A stretch of DNA of 11,836 nucleotides from Fimbriimonadales bacterium (lineage in GTDB: Bacteria; Armatimonadota; Fimbriimonadia; Fimbriimonadales; GBS-DC), in the NCBI GenBank assembly GCA_025060055.1, contig JANXCK010000016.1, positions 1 through 11,836 of the forward strand. The letters are read 5' to 3'. This document shows, in pieces, positions 1-7,133 of this stretch (within the stretch, counting starts at the first letter, position 1; each line of letters begins with the position of its first letter). Below the pieces are notes generated by a model. That model saw nothing but the letters and a program-made list of their open reading frames with translations. It did no database searches and had not been told where the DNA came from. The position numbers and the translations under genes are program-made.

Positions 1-1
1 C

Positions 2-262
2 TACCTGCCTGTGGGGACTGCTCTGTATTTTCGTGGCAATCCAGGTCTTGTGGCATATGTGCTGGCAAACGGGCACATTCGGTATCAGGATGGGACGGAA
101 GGCTCCATTCACGCGGTAGGGCGACACGTCGCAGGCACGCCTTGCAATGGTTGGGAGGTTTGGTATTACCAAGAGAGGGCGACGGGGACGCTGTTGCCGA
201 TAGACGTCTTACGGCAAGGGATTCATCAAGCAGTCCGCAAGCAAGATTTATCCCTCCCTTGA
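2..262 (+). CDS. C-terminal end of an adenine-specific DNA methyltransferase (RAMA-type C-terminal domain), 5' partial
   Basis: Only the last 86 codons are in the window; the frame is open to the left edge and stops with TGA at 260-262. The visible protein contains a run reading G-H-I-R-Y-Q-D-G-T-E-G-S-I-H followed by C-N-G-W-E-V-W and P-I-D-V-L-R. That order (short strand, GSIH helix start, CNGW.xW, then IDxLR) is what I recall from the C-terminal domain of CcrM/HinfI-type N6-adenine methyltransferases, the region called RAMA, thought to contact target DNA. The catalytic domain with its DPPY-type motif lies upstream, so neither activity nor target site can be judged. The last 15 bases overlap the end of the convergent tsaB gene. 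It could be an orphan methylase or part of a restriction-modification locus; only the left flank would tell. The family call rests on a short segment. Confidence 0.62.
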   Translation, partial: YLPVGTALYFRGNPGLVAYVLANGHIRYQDGTEGSIHAVGRHVAGTPCNGWEVWYYQERATGTLLPIDVLRQGIHQAVRKQDLSLP

Positions 263-946
263 TTTGAGGTGAATCGAGGGAGGTTGGATGTACAGCGGTG
301 TGAGGCTGAAGGGATGCACAAACTCGCCCGTGCAGAATCGGTGCCAGCCGATTCGCGCGACGCCTTCGGGCGTGGGCGAGTCGGCAACGCGCCAGACGAG
401 GTTCGGCAAGATGGGCGCAAGCCACTCGCGAGCATGTGGTGCGCCTATCGCGTGCAGGGGTATTACTGACGGCGTGTTCTGCTCAAGCCACGCGCCCAGC
501 TCTGCCTGCACGACGAACGCTGGCTCGCACATCGGGGTCGGAACCGCCTCCGCATGTGGCAGCAGCCACTGCAGGTAAAGCGCGTCGCGACGAGCAGGCA
601 AGGCAACCAGTGTTGGAACGCCGACGGGCATTTCAGTCGCGCACGCCTCGAACGCATTCACAGCGCTCAACGGCTTACTCAGCGCGTGCGCCCAGCTTTT
701 AGCAATCGTCACGCCGATTTTGAGCGCGGTGAACGCGCCAGGACCCACATCCACCGCCAACACGCTCACCTGCTCCAGTGTCAGCGCATGGCGTTGCAAC
801 AGCCACTCGGTCGCGTACAGCAGGTTGCCTGATAGGTTCATCCCGTGCGCGACGCGAACGCTGCCCAGCAGCGCGCCTTCCCGCAGCAGTGCGACGCCGC
901 TTATTGAACCCGTTGCCTCGAGGGCGAGAAGGACAGGGCTTGTCAT
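248..946 (-). CDS. tsaB: tRNA N6-threonylcarbamoyladenosine biosynthesis protein TsaB
   Basis: TsaB is the inactive ASKHA-fold partner that dimerises with TsaD in the complex transferring threonylcarbamoyl to A37 of ANN-decoding tRNAs in the cytosol. The 232-residue protein has the usual length. It shows the N-terminal strand V-L-L-A-L-E-A-T-G (residues 5-13), the family signature G-P-G-A-F-T-A-L-K-I-G (68-78, usually GPGSFTGLRIG) and the C-terminal L-T-P-L-Y-I-Q-P (215-222, usually PxYLR). The ATG at 946 places the first strand right at the N terminus, as in the family. The frame also runs to a GTG at 1015, which would add 23 Arg/Ser-rich residues, and a TAGAAT box at 1029-1034 lies just upstream of that GTG, so the longer form cannot be excluded. 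It is divergent from psuG, and its stop overlaps the methyltransferase stop. The Ser-to-Ala and Gly-to-Ala changes in the signature are mild. Confidence 0.88.
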   Translation of the reverse strand: MTSPVLLALEATGSISGVALLREGALLGSVRVAHGMNLSGNLLYATEWLLQRHALTLEQVSVLAVDVGPGAFTALKIGVTIAKSWAHALSKPLSAVNAFEACATEMPVGVPTLVALPARRDALYLQWLLPHAEAVPTPMCEPAFVVQAELGAWLEQNTPSVIPLHAIGAPHAREWLAPILPNLVWRVADSPTPEGVARIGWHRFCTGEFVHPFSLTPLYIQPPSIHLKSREG

Positions 947-1012
947 CTCTGTCAGACTCGTCGCATCGGGGATGACCCCCCCTCGCCGATGCGCCCGTGC
1001 GCGTGATGAGCG

Positions 1013-1038
1013 CACCTCAATCGAGGTGATTCTACCTC
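1013..1038. promoter_or_regulatory. Overlapping inverted repeats and -10 box in the tsaB/psuG divergent region
   Basis: CACCTC (1013-1018) and GAGGTG (1023-1028) form an inverted repeat with a 4-base loop. The same GAGGT can also pair with ACCTC at 1034-1038, so one arm has two possible partners. A minus-strand TAGAAT (1029-1034) fits a -10 box for tsaB and lies inside the second repeat. The placement between two divergent genes suits an operator or competing hairpins, but no regulator is known and the arms are short. Confidence 0.35.
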
Positions 1039-1074
1039 TAAGAGACTGTGATGAACAGTAGGTATCCTGAAAGT

Positions 1075-1938
1075 ATGCAGGTTCGCGTTGCAGGCGGAGC
1101 GCGTGTTGCGCTGGAGTCGGCGGTCATTACGCACGGGCTGCCCTATCCGCATAATCACGAGGCAGCACAGCGGATGCAGCATGCGGTACGCGAGGCGGGC
1201 GCAACACCGTGTATCGTGGCAATCCTGCAGGGAGTAGCCTGCGTCGGCATTTCGGACGCTGAACTGGAGGCGCTGGCACTGCAGCCCGCGCCGTCCAAAA
1301 TCGCGCTCCATAACCTGGGAATCGCCTGTGGAATGCAGATTACGGGGGGCACAACTGTTGCAGCGACGGCGTATCTGGCGCATAAGGCGGGTATCGAGGT
1401 GATGGCGACGGGCGGAATCGGCGGCGTGCATCAGGACGGCAGGGATGTAAGCGGCGATTTGCCGACGCTGGCACGCACGCCTTTGCTCGTCGTCTGCTCA
1501 GGAGCGAAGGCAATCGTGGACTTGTCCGCCACGCGCGAATGGCTGCAGACGCACGGCGTGCCTATCGTTGGCTATCAAACCGATGAACTGCCTGGCTTTT
1601 ACACGGCGCAGACAGGGTTGCGCACGGACGCCCGCGTGGACGATGTGGACGCACTCGTACCGCTCTGGCGTGCCCATCGGGAACTCGGAACGGCGATACT
1701 GGTCGTGCAACCTCCACCCTCTGAGTATGCGATTCCTCGTGCCGAACTGGATGCGCTGCTCAGCCAAGCCCTCACGGAGTGCGCTGCAGCGGGCGTCTCT
1801 GGAGGTGCAGTTACGCCGTGGCTGCTGCGTCGCCTTGCCGAGTTGAGCGCAGGGCGCACAGTGCAAGTCAATCTCGCCCTGCTGGAAGCGAACGCCCGCC
1901 TCGCCGGACAGATTGCCACACGCCTGCATCAAGGCTAA
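1075..1938 (+). CDS. psuG: Pseudouridine-5'-phosphate glycosidase
   Basis: PsuG splits pseudouridine 5'-phosphate into uracil and ribose 5-phosphate, the C-C bond cleaving step of pseudouridine breakdown in the cytosol. The protein follows the family from end to end: V-A-L-E-S (residues 11-15), A-T-G-G-I-G-G-V-H (111-119), C-S-G-A-K-A-I-V-D-L (141-150), a TPWLL segment near 247-251, and the C-terminal E-A-N-A-R-L-A (271-277). The residues matching the E. coli catalytic and substrate set are Glu14, Lys75, Asp128, Lys145 and Asn273. I chose ATG 1075 (287 residues) because TATCCT lies six bases before it, as in other leaderless-looking genes here, and because the eight codons from the alternative ATG at 1051 include AGT, AGG, AGT, unlike the rest of the gene. 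ATG 1051 (295 residues) or GTG 1048 remain possible. The kinase partner PsuK is not in the window. folB follows after 15 bases. Confidence 0.9.
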   Translation: MQVRVAGGARVALESAVITHGLPYPHNHEAAQRMQHAVREAGATPCIVAILQGVACVGISDAELEALALQPAPSKIALHNLGIACGMQITGGTTVAATAYLAHKAGIEVMATGGIGGVHQDGRDVSGDLPTLARTPLLVVCSGAKAIVDLSATREWLQTHGVPIVGYQTDELPGFYTAQTGLRTDARVDDVDALVPLWRAHRELGTAILVVQPPPSEYAIPRAELDALLSQALTECAAAGVSGGAVTPWLLRRLAELSAGRTVQVNLALLEANARLAGQIATRLHQG

Positions 1939-1940
1939 GG

Positions 1941-1946
1941 TACAAT
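1941..1946 (+). promoter_or_regulatory. Putative -10 box (TACAAT) of a leaderless folB transcript
   Basis: TACAAT ends exactly seven bases before the folB ATG, so a transcript starting at the usual distance would begin at or next to the start codon. It lies just past the psuG stop, which would give folB its own start even if psuG read-through also occurs. I see no good -35 at 16-18 bases. The same geometry precedes pntB. Confidence 0.5.
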
Positions 1947-1953
1947 TCCGCCG

Positions 1954-2325
1954 ATGCCAGACGCCGCCGACCAGATTATCGTGCAGGGAATCGAGTTTTA
2001 CGCCTATCACGGCGTGCCTGACGCCGAGCAGCAAATCGGACACCGCTACCGTGTGGACCTTGCTGCAGAGATTGACCTGCGTGCGGCGGCGCGCTCCGAC
2101 AACCTCAGCGATACAGTCAGCTACGGCGATCTCGCGCGACTGGTCATCCAAATCGGCACGACACAGCGAACGCGCTTGCTGGAGACGCTGGCAGAGCAGA
2201 TGTGCGCCGCCATCTTAGAGCGGTTTCCCGCCATCCAGCGCGTGGAGCTGTTCCTCGCGAAGCGACTGCCGCCCACAGGAACGATTACAGAGCTGGCGGG
2301 AGTCAAAATCATACGCACACGCTAA
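1954..2325 (+). CDS. folB: Dihydroneopterin aldolase
   Basis: FolB cleaves 7,8-dihydroneopterin to 6-hydroxymethyl-7,8-dihydropterin and glycolaldehyde in folate synthesis, acting as a cytosolic octamer. The 123-residue protein has normal length and family pattern: F-Y-A-Y-H-G-V (residues 15-21), Glu25 in D-A-E-Q-Q-I-G, D-T-V-S-Y-G-D-L with Tyr57, L-L-E-T-L-A-E with Glu77, and Lys103 in L-A-K-R-L-P-P. These match the pterin-binding Glu, the catalytic Tyr, the helix Glu and the catalytic Lys of the S. aureus enzyme. The start is the first ATG in frame, with a TACAAT box seven bases upstream and no strong Shine-Dalgarno. The gene is 15 bases after psuG and 3 bases before sua5, so the three are probably co-transcribed in part. 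No folP, folK or folE is adjacent. The related 7,8-dihydroneopterin epimerase fold cannot be fully excluded by eye. Confidence 0.9.
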   Translation: MPDAADQIIVQGIEFYAYHGVPDAEQQIGHRYRVDLAAEIDLRAAARSDNLSDTVSYGDLARLVIQIGTTQRTRLLETLAEQMCAAILERFPAIQRVELFLAKRLPPTGTITELAGVKIIRTR

Positions 2326-2328
2326 TCG

Positions 2329-3351
2329 ATGTTGACGCAGCGTCTTGTGTTGACGGGGGATGAGGCACACGACCTGCCACTGATTCAGCAGGCGGCAGCC
2401 ATCATTCGCGCAGGCGGGCTGGTTGCGTTCCCCACTGAGACGGTATACGGACTGGGCGCGGACGCGCTGAACTCGGAGGCGGTGCGACGCATCTTCCTCG
2501 CCAAAGGACGCCCTGCGTGGGATCCGCTGATTGTGCATGTGGACGAACCCGAAGCGATTCGGCGATACACGCGCGATTACTCGGTGTTGACTGAGCAGCT
2601 GATTCGCGCGTTTATGCCCGGTCCGCTGACGCTGGTGCTGCCCAAGCGCGCCCTCATCTCGGAGGTAGTGACAGCAGGACGCGACACAGTTGCAATTCGC
2701 ATTCCGCAGCATCCTGTGGCGCGTGCGCTGATTCGCCATAGCGGGACACCGATCGCTGCGCCCAGCGCGAACAAGTTCGGGCGTCCCAGCCCCACCACAG
2801 CAGACCATGTGTTGCACGACCTCAACGGCGAGATCGAGGCTGTGTTGGACGCGGGGCAGACGCCGATGGGCGTGGAGTCGACCATTCTGGACATGACCAC
2901 GCAGCCGCCTACGCTGTTGCGTCCTGGCGGCGTGCCTAAAGAGGCAATTGAGGCGGTGATTGGCGAGGTGCGCCTGCTGCGCGACTCGTTCGCAGAGAAC
3001 GAACCACTGCCCGCACCCGGCTTGAGCGCACGCCATTACGCCCCCAAAGCGAAGGTGGTGCTTTGCGCACCAGAGCCAGAACAGTTTTACGACACCATCC
3101 GCGACGCGCTGGAGCGGTATGCGTTTGTGGGGGCGATGCGCCCTGCGGGTTGGCACGTGCCCATAGCGCCGCGCGTGCGCGTGTTCGAGTGGGGCGATTG
3201 GGGCGACTGGCACACACTGGCGCATCGGCTGTTCTTGGGCTTGCGGACGCTGGAGCGCGAGCAGGTACACGCGATTGTTTGCCCGCTGCCGCCTGAGGAA
3301 GGGCTGGCGCGCGCCGTGCGCGATCGGCTGCAACGCGCCGCTCACGAGTAG
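2329..3351 (+). CDS. sua5: L-threonylcarbamoyladenylate synthase, long Sua5/TsaC2 form
   Basis: This enzyme makes L-threonylcarbamoyl-AMP from threonine, bicarbonate and ATP, the intermediate used by the TsaB/TsaD complex to modify A37 of tRNA. The YrdC domain fills residues about 15-210: F-P-T-E-T-V-Y-G-L-G-A (34-44), K-G-R-P-x-x-D-P-L-I-V-H (59-70), P-G-P-L-T-L-V-L (97-104), A-P-S-A-N (144-148), G-V-E-S-T-I-L-D (181-188) and L-R-P-G-G (197-201). The linker motif A-P-G-L-S-A-R-H-Y-A-P-K (229-240) and an extra C-terminal domain ending G-L-A-R-A-V-R-D-R-L (325-334) mark the long Sua5 form rather than the short TsaC. At 340 residues it has the expected size. The ATG follows the folB stop by three bases, so translation is probably coupled. 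Its stop abuts the convergent DUF4139 gene without a single base between. Confidence 0.93.
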   Translation: MLTQRLVLTGDEAHDLPLIQQAAAIIRAGGLVAFPTETVYGLGADALNSEAVRRIFLAKGRPAWDPLIVHVDEPEAIRRYTRDYSVLTEQLIRAFMPGPLTLVLPKRALISEVVTAGRDTVAIRIPQHPVARALIRHSGTPIAAPSANKFGRPSPTTADHVLHDLNGEIEAVLDAGQTPMGVESTILDMTTQPPTLLRPGGVPKEAIEAVIGEVRLLRDSFAENEPLPAPGLSARHYAPKAKVVLCAPEPEQFYDTIRDALERYAFVGAMRPAGWHVPIAPRVRVFEWGDWGDWHTLAHRLFLGLRTLEREQVHAIVCPLPPEEGLARAVRDRLQRAAHE

Positions 3352-5313
3352 CTAAATATTCAGCCCCGCCACATATTCGTTCAGCTCGCGTTCTGCCTGT
3401 GCCTTCTGCTCGCTGAGCCGCTGAATTGCGCGCCGCGTCTCCTCAATCTCTCGTTCCTGCGCCGTCAACTTCTGCACATATTGGCGATAGAGTTCCGAAG
3501 TGCGGTCTAACGCCTTCATGTTCTCACGGATACGCGCTTGGTCGTCGGCAATCGCTCGAATCTGTGCCTCACGCTGGCGAATTGCCGCCCCAAGCTCGCT
3601 GATAGTGCGCCGACGGCTGAGGATAGTCGTCAGCGCTTGGCGCAGCGGCTCGCTGAGCTGCCGATTTTGCAGGAACAGGCGCAGCGTCGCCTCGTCGGTC
3701 TGCAGCAGTGCCAGCGTCTCCTGCTGCACGCGCTGTTCCACGACCTTGAAGGTGCGCGTCTGGTTCGGCTCCAGCGCGATACGGAATCGGTAGAAGCGCG
3801 CCGTGCGCTCGGCGTTGCGCGGCTCCGCCAGTTCCCACTCGCCCTCGAAAGGCTGCTCCAGCAGCAAGGTGCGCGGCTTGCTGTCGCGGCTTACGATGCG
3901 ATATTCGTTCTCGCGCCGCAGCAGCGAACGCTGTTCCAGCACGCCGTTGACAATCTTGACCGAGACCTGCCGCGAGGTGACCGCCTCGCGATCGCGAGTG
4001 ATTTCCACGCCCAAATCCAGCGCGAAGGTCAGCACGCGCTCGCCGTTCGGCTCCAGCGTGGGCAGCTGCGCATCGCCCCCATACGAACCATTCAGGTAGA
4101 CCGTCACGGGACCTTCCATCAGCGTCAGGTTGGTTGTGTTGGTCAGTTTGACGCCAAAGAACGGGTGGCGCGGGTGGCTGGCAGGGTTGTACAACGAGAC
4201 CGTTTCTGCCTGTACGGCGCGATTCAGCACGGGTAGCATCGCCGACTGCTGGCGCAAAATCGTGACGGGTTGCTCGATGCGGTAATCGAACAGTGCGCCG
4301 CGCTCCTGCCCTGTCGCCATTTCGATGATGCTTTCGCGCAAGGCTTTATCGGCTTCGGTCAGCGCGGGCACGCCAGTCGGATCACTAGGTCTCTCCACGC
4401 CTTGCGCTCTTTTGAGCGCAAGCTCCTCGCGCAGCATCGCTTCGGGAGCGGCAGCGGGTTCCGTCTCAGGCGAGGTTGGCAGGCGCGGACGTGGCAGATA
4501 GAGTGGCTCGTAAAGGTTCTGAATGAAGCTCACGGGGCGTCCCGACACCAGTTCCACGCGCACCTCACGCCAGTCCTCATCGGTAGTGTTCTCCACAATC
4601 GCCCAGCCCTGCAGGAGCGGTGCGTCTGCACCCAGCACCAGCCGATAGGTCATTTTCCACAGGGGCGTCTCGGTCAGGTAGCCCACCAGCACGCGCCGAC
4701 TGCCCTGCCCGCGAAAGTGCAGCTCCACTGTCTTGCGTGTAGTATCCAGCGCGGTGCCCAGCGTGGCGAGTGCATCCTGCAACTCTTTCTGCAGTCGCTC
4801 ATCGAGCACGCGCACACTCTGCACACTCGGCAACGCAACGGAACGCATCCCCTCGCTTGTCATCAGGTTCACGAACACCTGCTCGACCACCACCTCGTCG
4901 TCGGGAACCTGTCGTGCCTCCACGCTCAACACCACGCCCTGCAGCGTCGCTTCGCCGACTTGGAGGGCGACGGTCGCGCCGCGCAAACGGCTGAGCAGCG
5001 TCGCCAGATTGGGGTTGTCTGCGAGGTTGACGGCAAACGCGCTCAGCGTGCGGCTTAGCGGGTCGCGCGGCGTGTATTGCACGGGCAAAATCTGCCCGCC
5101 GTCGAAATCGACCAGCACCAGCGACTTGAGCAGGTCATTCATCTGGCTCTCGCGCATGCTCAGCACCAAGCGTGCCTCGCCCTGAATGTGCCCCGTTCGC
5201 TCGATGTAGCCCACACCGCTTCGAAACAGCACCACGCGCGTGATGGGGAGCATGTCCTGCGCCAGCCCGCCTCCCACTGTCAGTAGCAGAAATGCTGTCC
5301 ATGCATATCGCAT
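3352..5313 (-). CDS. Exported DUF4139-domain protein with C-terminal coiled coil
   Basis: The 653-residue protein starts with a Sec-type signal (residues 1-19: short basic start, hydrophobic core, G-G-G-L-A-Q). The mature N terminus has the strand L-F-R-S-G-V-G-Y-I-E-R (29-39) seen at the start of DUF4139 proteins. The region 208-263 carries the DUF4139 hallmark Y-L-T-E-T-P-L-W-K-x-x-Y-R-L followed by N-T-T-D-E-D-W and L-V-S-G-R-P. Beta-rich sequence continues to about 530. Residues 570-648 are a charged heptad-like helix, probably a coiled coil. The biochemical role of the family is unknown; a periplasmic or cell-surface location is likely. I chose ATG 5313 because GGAGG at 5323-5327 is nine bases before it and directly abuts the in-frame ATG at 5322, leaving no spacing there. 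It lies downstream of the carboxyltransferase gene on the same strand, with a 127-base gap, and probably has its own promoter. Confidence 0.8.
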   Translation of the reverse strand: MRYAWTAFLLLTVGGGLAQDMLPITRVVLFRSGVGYIERTGHIQGEARLVLSMRESQMNDLLKSLVLVDFDGGQILPVQYTPRDPLSRTLSAFAVNLADNPNLATLLSRLRGATVALQVGEATLQGVVLSVEARQVPDDEVVVEQVFVNLMTSEGMRSVALPSVQSVRVLDERLQKELQDALATLGTALDTTRKTVELHFRGQGSRRVLVGYLTETPLWKMTYRLVLGADAPLLQGWAIVENTTDEDWREVRVELVSGRPVSFIQNLYEPLYLPRPRLPTSPETEPAAAPEAMLREELALKRAQGVERPSDPTGVPALTEADKALRESIIEMATGQERGALFDYRIEQPVTILRQQSAMLPVLNRAVQAETVSLYNPASHPRHPFFGVKLTNTTNLTLMEGPVTVYLNGSYGGDAQLPTLEPNGERVLTFALDLGVEITRDREAVTSRQVSVKIVNGVLEQRSLLRRENEYRIVSRDSKPRTLLLEQPFEGEWELAEPRNAERTARFYRFRIALEPNQTRTFKVVEQRVQQETLALLQTDEATLRLFLQNRQLSEPLRQALTTILSRRRTISELGAAIRQREAQIRAIADDQARIRENMKALDRTSELYRQYVQKLTAQEREIEETRRAIQRLSEQKAQAERELNEYVAGLNI

Positions 5314-5322
5314 GCGTATCAT

Positions 5323-5327
5323 CCTCC
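5323..5327 (-). promoter_or_regulatory. Shine-Dalgarno GGAGG that decides the DUF4139 protein start
   Basis: GGAGG on the minus strand sits nine bases upstream of ATG 5313 and has zero spacing to ATG 5322. This favours the downstream start. An AT-rich TCATAATATA stretch (5331-5340) a few bases further upstream may contain the -10 element. Confidence 0.6.
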
Positions 5328-5422
5328 GCGTATATTATGACGCACAGCGGTAAGGCGGGTTGTCGCGTTTACTACGCAGCGGTACGAGGGCGTCCACGCC
5401 ATCGATCAACGACGGTGGGTTC

Positions 5423-5439
5423 ATAGTGTGGCACGCTAT
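5423..5439. repeat. 17-bp near-perfect palindrome just past the carboxyltransferase stop
   Basis: ATAGTGTG (5423-5430), a central G, and CACGCTAT (5432-5439) pair fully except for one G-T wobble. It begins two bases after the stop codon of the carboxyltransferase gene. There is no T-run after it on the minus strand, so a canonical intrinsic terminator is unlikely; it may stabilise a 3' end or bind a protein. The rest of the 5314-5440 gap holds only a small GGCGT/ACGCC inverted repeat (5389-5400) and the DUF4139 promoter region. Confidence 0.45.
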
Positions 5440-5440
5440 C

Positions 5441-7048
5441 TCACATTCGGAACACTCCGAACTTCGTTTCGGGGATAGGCGCGTTGTACGCTGCGCTGAT
5501 TGCCAGTGCCAGCACCGTGCGCGTGTCGGCAGGGTCGATGATTCCGTCGTCCCACAGGCGCGCTGTGCTGTAGAACGCGCTGCTCTCTTCGGCGTACTTG
5601 TCCAAGATGGGCTGCTTGAACGCCTGCTGTTCCGCTTCGCTCATCGTCTGCCCTTTGGTGGCGAGTTGATCCAGTTTCACGGTCAGCAGCACATTCGCAG
5701 CTTGCTCGCCGCCCATTACGGCGATTCGGGCGTTGGGGTACATCCACAGCCAGCGCGGCTGATAGGCGCGTCCGCACATCGCGTAGTTGCCCGCGCCATA
5801 CGAGCCACCGATAATCACCGTGAACTTGGGCACTTCGGCGTTGGCGACCGCCGTCACCATCTTCGCACCATGCTTGGCGATGCCCTCGTTCTCGTACTTT
5901 CTGCCCACCATAAAGCCCGTGATGTTCTGCAAAAACACCAGCGGGATGCGTCGCTGGCAACAGAGTTCGATAAAGTGCGCCCCTTTCTGCGCGCTCTCGG
6001 AAAACAGAATGCCGTTGTTGGCGATAATGCCGACAGGGAAACCGTGAATATGGGCGAAACCGCACACGAGGGTTTGCCCGAACCGCGCCTTGAACTCCAG
6101 AAACCGACTGCCGTCCACGATGCGAGCAATCACCTCGCGCACCTCGAACGGCTGGCGCAAATCGCGTGGGAGAATGCCGTAAATCTCAGTGGGGTCATAC
6201 AACGGGTCTTCGGGCGGCTGCAGGTCGGCGGGGAGTTCCTTCCGAATATTCAGGTTCGCCACAATCTCGCGGGCGATTTGGATGGCGTGCAGGTCATCGT
6301 CGGCAAAGTAGTCCGCTACACCAGAGATTCGGGTATGCACCTCGGCGCCGCCCAGCTCTTCCGCGCTCACCACTTCGCCTGTGGCGGCTTTGACCAGCGG
6401 TGGGCCGCCCAGAAAAATCGTACCCTGCTGCTTCACGATGATTGTCTGGTCGCTCATCGCGGGCACATACGCGCCGCCCGCGGTGCAAGAACCCATCACA
6501 ATCGCGATTTGGGGGATGCCCAGCGCGGACATTCGCGCCTGATTGTAGAAAATGCGCCCGAAGTGGTCGCGGTCGGGGAACACCTCCGCCTGCAACGGCA
6601 AAAACGCGCCGCCCGAATCCACCATGTAAATACACGGCAAGCGATTTTCCAGAGCGATTTCTTGGGCGCGAAGGTGTTTTTTGACCGTGATGGGAAAGTA
6701 GGTGCCGCCTTTCACTGTGGCGTCGTTAGCGACAATCATGCACTCTTTGCCGTGAACCACGCCCACGCCGGCAACGATGCCCGCGCAGGGGGCTTCGTTG
6801 TTGTACATATTGTACGCTGCCAACGGCGCAAGTTCCAGAAACGGCGTGTTGGGGTCAATCAGGGCGTCGATGCGCTCGCGGGCGGTGAGTTTGTTGCGGG
6901 CGCGATGCTTGGCGAGCGCTTCCGCGCCACCGCCACCCTGTGCCCACGCCAACGCCTCGCGATACTGTTGCAGCAGCGCCTCGTGATGTGCCTTGTTCGC
7001 ACGGAACTCGGCGTCGTTCGGGTCGATGTGGCTCTCGATGACTGGCAT
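5441..7048 (-). CDS. mccB: Acyl-CoA carboxylase carboxyltransferase subunit, methylcrotonyl-CoA carboxylase beta type
   Basis: This subunit moves the carboxyl group from carboxybiotin to an acyl-CoA; the best fit is 3-methylcrotonyl-CoA in leucine breakdown. The 535 residues match the MCC beta length. Visible landmarks are A-R-E-R-I-D-A-L-I-D (56-65), the N-domain M-V-D-S-G-G-A (142-148), G-S-C-T-A-G-G-A-Y-V-P-A-M-S-D (186-200), N-N-G-I-L-F-S (344-350), L-Q-N-I-T-G-F-M-V-G (373-382), and the C-domain oxyanion region G-G-S-Y-G-A-G-N-Y-A-M-C-G-R-A-Y (414-429), whose GNYxMCGRAY form points to MCC or geranyl-CoA carboxylase rather than propionyl-CoA carboxylase. The C terminus N-A-P-I-P-E-T-K-F-G-V-F-R-M is also MCC-like. 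The start at 7048 follows the family N terminus. A TACAAT 11 bases upstream would leave a very short leader without Shine-Dalgarno. The biotin-carrying alpha subunit is not in the window. Confidence 0.87.
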   Translation of the reverse strand: MPVIESHIDPNDAEFRANKAHHEALLQQYREALAWAQGGGGAEALAKHRARNKLTARERIDALIDPNTPFLELAPLAAYNMYNNEAPCAGIVAGVGVVHGKECMIVANDATVKGGTYFPITVKKHLRAQEIALENRLPCIYMVDSGGAFLPLQAEVFPDRDHFGRIFYNQARMSALGIPQIAIVMGSCTAGGAYVPAMSDQTIIVKQQGTIFLGGPPLVKAATGEVVSAEELGGAEVHTRISGVADYFADDDLHAIQIAREIVANLNIRKELPADLQPPEDPLYDPTEIYGILPRDLRQPFEVREVIARIVDGSRFLEFKARFGQTLVCGFAHIHGFPVGIIANNGILFSESAQKGAHFIELCCQRRIPLVFLQNITGFMVGRKYENEGIAKHGAKMVTAVANAEVPKFTVIIGGSYGAGNYAMCGRAYQPRWLWMYPNARIAVMGGEQAANVLLTVKLDQLATKGQTMSEAEQQAFKQPILDKYAEESSAFYSTARLWDDGIIDPADTRTVLALAISAAYNAPIPETKFGVFRM

Positions 7049-7051
7049 GCT

Positions 7052-7067
7052 GGTACGAAATTGTACC
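7052..7067 (-). promoter_or_regulatory. Putative carboxyltransferase promoter -10 (TACAAT) within an inverted repeat
   Basis: GGTAC (7052-7056) and GTACC (7063-7067) form a perfect inverted repeat around six AT-rich bases. On the minus strand the TACAAT at 7065-7060 fits a -10 box and ends 11 bases before the ATG, so the leader would be only a few bases. A protein bound to the repeat would block the promoter. No clear -35 is seen at 17 bases. Confidence 0.4.
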
Positions 7068-7133
7068 CGCAGGTGTGCAGGGAGGCGAACAGCAGCGGGG
7101 GTAGGGCGACCGACGCGACACGGGCGTGTTATG

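Noticed and set aside
2215..3345. A 376-codon minus-strand open frame opposite sua5
   Set aside because: Antisense to a gene with full family motifs; the translation is Arg/His/Gln/Cys-rich and unlike any protein I know.
4270..5058. A 262-codon plus-strand open frame opposite the DUF4139 gene
   Set aside because: Shadow of the coding strand, with His/Gln/Arg-rich composition and no recognisable domain.
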